NCBI GenBank assembly: GCA_964612465.1 | Contig: CAZTDF010000074.1 | Coordinates: 1-18,889, forward strand | Length of the DNA stretch: 18,889 nucleotides | Direction: 5' to 3' | Source of the DNA: JAFGPJ01 sp964612465 | Lineage (GTDB): Bacteria > Planctomycetota > Phycisphaerae > Sedimentisphaerales > Anaerobacaceae | Shown here: positions 15,208-18,889 of the stretch, piece after piece | Layout of the letters: each line of letters begins with the position of its first letter | How positions within the stretch are numbered: the stretch's first letter is position 1 | Translations under genes and position numbers: made by a program | The notes under the pieces: model-generated | Seen by the model: the letters and a program-made list of their open reading frames with translations, nothing else | Told to the model about the DNA's origin: nothing | Databases searched by the model: none

Positions 15208-15624
15208 CATTTGTGAACATTTTTTTGGGGGTTTTAAAAAATTTTATTATAGGACGGATGCTTGGAGTGTTTAATTCATTCGTATATAAATGCTTACGAA
15301 AATGCGATGGCATATGTGCTTTGATTTATTTTTGCTGCTCGAACGATTTTTCCTGCATTATGTGAATTTGTTTCCAGTTAGTTTATTATACTTGCTTCTT
15401 ATTTTAGCTGAAAAAACTGTTTAAGAAAGGTTTAAAACGATTTTTCCATGCCGGTCGAATGTGCCGTTAGATGCGATACTGCCATTTCTTATGTTCCGGC
15501 AGGGCTGTCTTGGGAAAAAGCTAATATACTCGGCTCTTCCGGTTAATGGGCAGGTTGCTATTTGGTCCGGGAAGAAGAAAAAAATCATACGGAGTTCCAT
15601 AGCCACAAATCTGCTCCTGCTGGT
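15208..15624. other. AT-rich intergenic region with a repeated 15-mer
   Basis: No convincing gene is seen here. The stretch is markedly AT-rich next to mraZ. AACGATTTTTCC occurs at 15342, 15436 and 15657. The last two copies extend to an identical 15-mer (15435-15449 and 15656-15670). A second TATAAT on the minus strand (15251-15246) could belong to an upstream mraZ promoter but lacks a good -35. Short ORFs on both strands here overlap each other and show no recognisable features. Confidence 0.5.
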
Positions 15625-15936
15625 ATGTCCCGAAACGAATTTTTAGCCTCTTTGCAAACGATTTTTCCATTAAAAACAACCTCAAAGCGACTTTTATGCT
15701 TACTTTTAAGAAATAAACCGTTCGCCAAGCGAACCTTGTGCGATTCAGCAGGTATAAATCCTCGTATGTCTCAATATGCCAGGGGCAGCCCATTTGCTGA
15801 ACGTGGAGTTCTTAAGGGAATGCTATGGGTATATCGGCAGGGAAAAGGCTCGTATGAGATATTTGTACTGAAAGAGATTCTCCAAAATCTGCACGAGAAG
15901 CAGAAATTAGTTGAAAAACCATGCTATATCTTGTAA
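15625..15936 (+). CDS. Doubtful small hypothetical protein
   Basis: An ORF of 103 codons from the ATG at 15625; a TTG at 15562 would give 124. The predicted product is basic and soluble, with a plausible helical C-terminus (GVLKGMLWVYRQGKGSYEIF at 80-99). No known domain is recognised. No ribosome-binding site precedes the ATG. The preceding frame (15461-15646) runs into this one across a run of seven A residues at 15578-15584, so this could be the 3' part of a gene broken by a frameshift. Equally it may not be coding. The probable promoter of the next gene overlaps its stop codon. Confidence 0.33.
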   Translation: MSRNEFLASLQTIFPLKTTSKRLLCLLLRNKPFAKRTLCDSAGINPRMSQYARGSPFAERGVLKGMLWVYRQGKGSYEIFVLKEILQNLHEKQKLVEKPCYIL

Positions 15937-15959
15937 TCTATTAAAAGCAGCGCTATAAA
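15931..15959 (+). promoter_or_regulatory. Candidate promoter of the periplasmic adaptor gene
   Basis: TTGTAA (15931-15936) and TATAAA (15954-15959) are 17 bp apart: four and five of six bases match the sigma-70 consensus. A transcript from about 15966 would have a leader of about 37 nt before the GTG at 16003. The AT-rich background makes chance matches possible. Confidence 0.42.
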
Positions 15960-16002
15960 TGTAAAGTTAATAATGAATATTTGAAAAATGTGAGCGAGGA
16001 TA

Positions 16003-17778
16003 GTGGTAAATCACAATAACAAACAAACAGGCAGCAAAAATGGGCGACAGGGTGGTACTGGGAAACGCAAGGCTAAGCGGCTGTGGATCATAATTTTCCT
16101 GCTGATAATTGGCGGTACCGCGATTGTGCTTTCGGGATGGATGAGAACGCCGTTGTCAACCGATGCCGAAGGCGCGAGTAGCACATTCACAGTGCGCGAG
16201 GATGACCTGGTCATCACGGTGACAGAGAGCGGCAATATCAAAGCTCAGGAGTCCACGGATATTATGTGTGAGGTTGAGGGCCGGGGCGTCGAAATTGCCA
16301 GTATTGTTCCCGAGGGTACTGTGATTACTCAGGAAGACGTTAAAAAGGGCATGATTCTCTGTCAGTTGAACGCGGCTGAGCTCCAGGACAGATATAATCG
16401 CGAATTGATCGAATTTTCGACTGACAAAGCGAATTATTTGGGGGCCCAGGAGTCTCACCTGATCCAGAAGAAGCAGAATGAATCCGACATTGCCGCGGCA
16501 CAATTGGCGGTTGAGTTCGGCCTTATGGACCTGCAAAACTACCTGGGCGAAAAAGCATCGCAGAAACTCGTCGACGAGGAAAGCCGGGACCCGAACGTAG
16601 TGATCGAAATGGCAACATTGCTGGGGCTTCTTGACGACCCGAATGACTTGGGCGGCGAGGCTTCACAGATGTTGAAGCAATATCAAAATGACATTCTTCT
16701 TGCCGAGGGACAGCTCGAAAAAGCGACAGACGTTCTGACGGGTACACAAAAGCTTCATGATGCGAATTATGCATCGGACCTTGATTTGAAGAGCGCCCAA
16801 CTGGACGTGAACCGGTTTCGGATTCAAACAGACAGTGCCGCTGAAGCGCTCAGATTGTATAAGCTCTATAATTTTCCAAAACAAACAAAGCAGTATATGA
16901 GCGACTATCACGAAGCCAAGCGTGAATTGGACCGGACCGTGGCCAGCACGCGATCTGAGCTGGCCCAGGCCCAGGCGAGGCTTGAAAGTACCGAAGCCTC
17001 GTTTAATCTCCAGAAAAGTCACGTTGCCAAGCTTGAGCGGCAGATTGCTGCGTGCATTATTCGTGCACCCAGCCCGGGCATTGTCGTCTACGGCACCAGT
17101 GCGGACTGGCACCAGAGGCGAGAGGACCCGATCGAGGTCGGTGACATGGTCCGCCGGGGCCAGAAGATTTTTACCATTCCCAACTCCAATGTTATGGGCG
17201 TTGAATTGAGGGTCCACGAGTCGTCGGTAAATAAAGTTCTGCCGGGGCTGGATGTGACGATTACGGTGGAAGCTCATCCTGACATGGCCTTTCACGGTAA
17301 AGTGGTTAAGGTCGCCCCATTGCCGGATCCTCAGCAAGGCTGGCTTGATCCCGGCGTGAAGCTCTATACGACATATGTCACGATCGAAGGCTCACACGAG
17401 GTCCTCAAACCGGGAATGTCGGCAAAAGTCGAGATTCTCGTTGAACAGTTGCACGGCGTCAAAATCGTGCCGGTTCAGGTTGTTGAAAATCGTACCGGCA
17501 AAAAATTCTGTTATGTCGCAACTGACTCGGGCCCGCAGGAACGTGAAGTCGTAACTGGGGCGTTTAACAACACCTTTGTCGAGATCGTCAGCGGTTTGCA
17601 AGTCGGCGAGAGGGTATTGTTAAGTCCTCCACAAGGCATTGAACGGGAACCCGCTTCCGAGACAAAACAGCCGCGGCGACAATCCCCCCAAGACAAGCAG
17701 CCGCAGGATAATGCCGAACAAAGCGGCCAGTCTCCAGAAGAACCTGCTCCCGATTCAGACGTTTCAACAACGTCCTAA
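16003..17778 (+). CDS. HlyD/MacA-type periplasmic adaptor (membrane fusion protein)
   Basis: Inner-membrane-anchored adaptor of an efflux or secretion pump, 591 residues. A basic N-terminus leads to one membrane segment at about 27-45. The first half of the lipoyl/barrel-sandwich domain (VTESGNIKAQESTDIMCEVE at 73-92) is followed by a long alpha-hairpin at about 122-350. The second half of the sandwich starts at IIRAPSPGIVVYG (352-364). Then come the beta-barrel (about 398-480), a membrane-proximal domain (VVTGAFNNTFVEIVSGLQVG at 516-535), and a hydrophilic Pro/Gln/Ser tail. The hairpin is unusually long and has an inner repeat (LGEKASQKL at 181-189, LGGEASQML at 217-224). The start is GTG, with GAGGA only two bases before it; no better in-frame start exists before the membrane segment. 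No ABC transporter or TolC-like gene follows on this strand. Confidence 0.88.
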   Translation: MVNHNNKQTGSKNGRQGGTGKRKAKRLWIIIFLLIIGGTAIVLSGWMRTPLSTDAEGASSTFTVREDDLVITVTESGNIKAQESTDIMCEVEGRGVEIASIVPEGTVITQEDVKKGMILCQLNAAELQDRYNRELIEFSTDKANYLGAQESHLIQKKQNESDIAAAQLAVEFGLMDLQNYLGEKASQKLVDEESRDPNVVIEMATLLGLLDDPNDLGGEASQMLKQYQNDILLAEGQLEKATDVLTGTQKLHDANYASDLDLKSAQLDVNRFRIQTDSAAEALRLYKLYNFPKQTKQYMSDYHEAKRELDRTVASTRSELAQAQARLESTEASFNLQKSHVAKLERQIAACIIRAPSPGIVVYGTSADWHQRREDPIEVGDMVRRGQKIFTIPNSNVMGVELRVHESSVNKVLPGLDVTITVEAHPDMAFHGKVVKVAPLPDPQQGWLDPGVKLYTTYVTIEGSHEVLKPGMSAKVEILVEQLHGVKIVPVQVVENRTGKKFCYVATDSGPQEREVVTGAFNNTFVEIVSGLQVGERVLLSPPQGIEREPASETKQPRRQSPQDKQPQDNAEQSGQSPEEPAPDSDVSTTS

Positions 17779-17845
17779 CTTCAGCACGCTTTCCACAAAA
17801 TTGCCTATGGCGACCGAAATACAGTCTTAACCAGTCCTTCTATTT

Positions 17846-18508
17846 TTAGAATCTATAGAAAAAGCTGACGGCAATAACGGGATAGTACTTAAATGGATCC
17901 AGTTCGTCTTCTATTTCGGCAGTTTCCTTTGCCAGATCCCCCGCCAGGCTGGCTGCCGGCCCGGTTGCCGAGAGACTAACATCAGGAGTGCTTATGAAAG
18001 CAACGCCAAAGTCACAGGTAAATCCCCACCTACGGTTATGAGTTAGCGGATTGCCCCAGCCGATTCCTACGTAAGGTGCTATCTGATCTATTTCTATACA
18101 GCCGGACAAAGTACCTATTTCAGCGGGTGTGTAGGTTGTTTCTCCAATCTCTTGATCCTCAATCGGTCTCGCGTCAAGATTAACTTCATGGTCCATTGAC
18201 AGAACACCGCCGCTTAGACGAAAAGAACCATCAAAGACATACCAGTCTACGAGTCCTGTTACGGAGAAAAAATCGAATCCGAGATCGTAATCAATATCTT
18301 CTAATTCTCCGTCATAATCATAATCGAGCATATTTATGCCGACCCGAGCGTTAACATTCGAAGCTATTGCCGTGGTAAATTCCCCGCCGATTCCCAGCGT
18401 GCTGCCTTTTGCCGAAAGGGCATATTTTCCGGTATCTGTACACCCCGCTCCACAAGAAAGTAAAATTGACAAGATTAATAACAACATTGCATTTAGTTTC
18501 ATTCTCAT
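17846..18508 (-). CDS. Probable outer-membrane beta-barrel protein
   Basis: Exported protein of 220 residues. A signal peptide (basic MRMK then hydrophobic 8-17) ends at LLSCGAGC, which could be a lipobox (LLSC). The mature part is rich in alternating hydrophobic strands with Gly, Tyr and Asp: LGIGGEFTTAIASNVNARVG at 38-57, IAPYVGIGWGN at 143-153, FKYYPVIAVSFFYRF at 206-220. The last residue is Phe, the outer-membrane insertion signal. It resembles a family of small barrels whose ends read DLDxFKYYPVVSLGxxYRF; function in that family is unknown to me. AGGA six bases before the ATG at 18508 favours this start. An in-frame ATG at 18529 has no such site but overlaps the preceding small ORF by ATGA, so initiation there by coupling is possible. 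It converges on the adaptor gene. Confidence 0.82.
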   Translation of the reverse strand: MRMKLNAMLLLILSILLSCGAGCTDTGKYALSAKGSTLGIGGEFTTAIASNVNARVGINMLDYDYDGELEDIDYDLGFDFFSVTGLVDWYVFDGSFRLSGGVLSMDHEVNLDARPIEDQEIGETTYTPAEIGTLSGCIEIDQIAPYVGIGWGNPLTHNRRWGFTCDFGVAFISTPDVSLSATGPAASLAGDLAKETAEIEDELDPFKYYPVIAVSFFYRF

Positions 18509-18525
18509 AGCATTTCCTTTCTTTA

Positions 18526-18660
18526 TCATTTAGAGTATTTTATCTGCTCAGTCCCGCTGCCAAATTTTATATTCGATAGAATATCAGGTTGATCGTGAGA
18601 ACTCAAACATTCTGGTAGCTTTTTCAAATGTTTTTTCTTTTTTTTTGCTATTTTAGACAT
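18526..18660 (-). CDS. Small lysine-rich protein, 44 residues
   Basis: A short ORF with one of the strongest ribosome-binding sites in the window: GGAGGTG at 18674-18668, nine bases from GGAGG to the ATG at 18660, with an in-frame stop just upstream. The product begins MSKIAKKKKKHLKKLPECLS and is then more neutral, ending GTEQIKYSK. It has no membrane segment or known motif. Its TGA overlaps the in-frame ATG (18529) of the outer-membrane protein gene as ATGA, a classical coupling arrangement. It could be a real small protein or a leader ORF controlling the downstream gene. I do not recognise a family. Confidence 0.5.
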   Translation of the reverse strand: MSKIAKKKKKHLKKLPECLSSHDQPDILSNIKFGSGTEQIKYSK

Positions 18661-18733
18661 TCCTTAACACCTCCATAAATAGCCTAAAAATGAGGGTCGT
18701 TTCGACTCGCCCGTCGATTCGTAAAAACAGGCT

Positions 18734-18889
18734 TTATCCGGCTAACCGGTCGCCGCCGCGAGCGATTCTTCTCTTTTTCCCGCTCCTTTGGTCGGCTCGG
18801 GAGCGGGAAATTGGCTTTGAATTGGCTTTGTTTTTTCGCCGTCTCGGCCCATCAAAATCTCCATAAACCATTGATATTATTGACTTAAC
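18734..18889 (-). CDS. 3' end of a low-complexity ORF open at the window edge, possibly part of an interspersed repeat
   Basis: The minus strand is open for 51 codons from the window edge to a TAA at 18736-18734. It reads SMVYGDFDGPRRRKNKANSK and continues in Arg- and Lys-rich sequence without any hydrophobic core. From memory, runs like MVYGDFDGPRRRKNKAN recur in many unrelated hypothetical proteins of Phycisphaerae assemblies, which would mark this as a dispersed repeat rather than a gene; I cannot verify that here. A second frame (18852-18742, 36 codons) has a reasonable ribosome-binding site but ends in the same low-complexity way. Confidence 0.3.
   Translation of the reverse strand, partial: VKSIISMVYGDFDGPRRRKNKANSKPISRSRADQRSGKKRRIARGGDRLAG
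18776..18810. repeat. Inverted repeat with 11-bp arms
   Basis: TTTCCCGCTCC (18776-18786) and GGAGCGGGAAA (18800-18810) are perfect inverted copies around a 13-nt loop. It would form a stable GC-rich hairpin on either strand. No T-run follows directly on either side, so it is not a typical intrinsic terminator. It lies within the low-complexity ORF at the right edge and may belong to the same repeat unit. Confidence 0.6.

Noticed and set aside
15461..15793. Other short ORFs in the gap upstream of the adaptor gene (plus 15461-15646, minus 15521-15793 and 15421-15606)
   Set aside because: They overlap each other, use weak starts and show no family features; kept only as the frameshift possibility listed in the findings.
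18742..18852. 36-codon minus-strand ORF with GGAG six bases before its ATG
   Set aside because: Low-complexity product inside the probable repeat, overlapping another open frame; not enough to call a gene.
1..18889. tRNA, rRNA, CRISPR, riboswitch, insertion sequence or attachment sites
   Set aside because: None recognised by eye on either strand; a covariance-model scan would be needed to exclude small structured RNAs in the gaps.

Overview
The window looks like chromosomal DNA from a Gram-negative, peptidoglycan-making bacterium. My best guess is a planctomycete of the class Phycisphaerae. This rests on the mix of zinc-ribbon/DUF4190 membrane proteins, an H-X9-DG-like pilin-type C-terminus, C-termini of the type SPGPDGKxGTxDDI, an mraZ-led division cluster and a repeat-like low-complexity ORF at the right edge. 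The assignment is inference from protein character, not a marker gene. No rRNA, tRNA, CRISPR array or insertion sequence was seen.

Layout from left to right. (1) 1-4369, + strand: an elongasome operon of mreB (5' end missing), mreC, mreD and mrdA (PBP2). No rodA follows. (2) 4415-5035, - strand: a lone Nudix hydrolase. (3) 5211-9335, + strand: three membrane proteins built from shared modules (zinc ribbon, DUF4190-type double membrane segment, pilin-like domain, and a large unrecognised C-terminal domain). The last two are tandem paralogues whose reading frames overlap by 23 bp. (4) 15144 down to 9357, - strand: a compact, rearranged dcw cluster of mraZ, a 69-aa orf, rsmH, a two-LysM membrane protein, an ftsL-like gene, ftsI, and an MJ1255-type glycosyltransferase. 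It is fronted by a consensus sigma-70-type promoter whose spacer carries 10-bp AAGTGGTA repeats that look like a MraZ operator. (5) 15208-15936: an AT-rich region with a 15-bp repeat and one doubtful small ORF. (6) 16003-17778, + strand: a HlyD/MacA-type periplasmic adaptor without a visible ABC partner. (7) 18660 down to 17846, - strand: a small lysine-rich ORF overlapping, by ATGA, a probable outer-membrane beta-barrel gene. (8) 18734-18889: the end of an ORF open at the window edge, possibly an interspersed repeat.

Taken together, the window holds the two cell-wall synthesis machines of the cell, the MreBCD-PBP2 system for elongation and the MraZ/RsmH/FtsL/FtsI system for division. They point towards each other and flank an accessory cluster of unknown function. 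That three-gene cluster is the best candidate for something undescribed. The LysM protein and the small orf placed inside the division cluster are the next best leads. Non-ATG starts (GTG or TTG) are frequent among the - strand genes and the adaptor gene.
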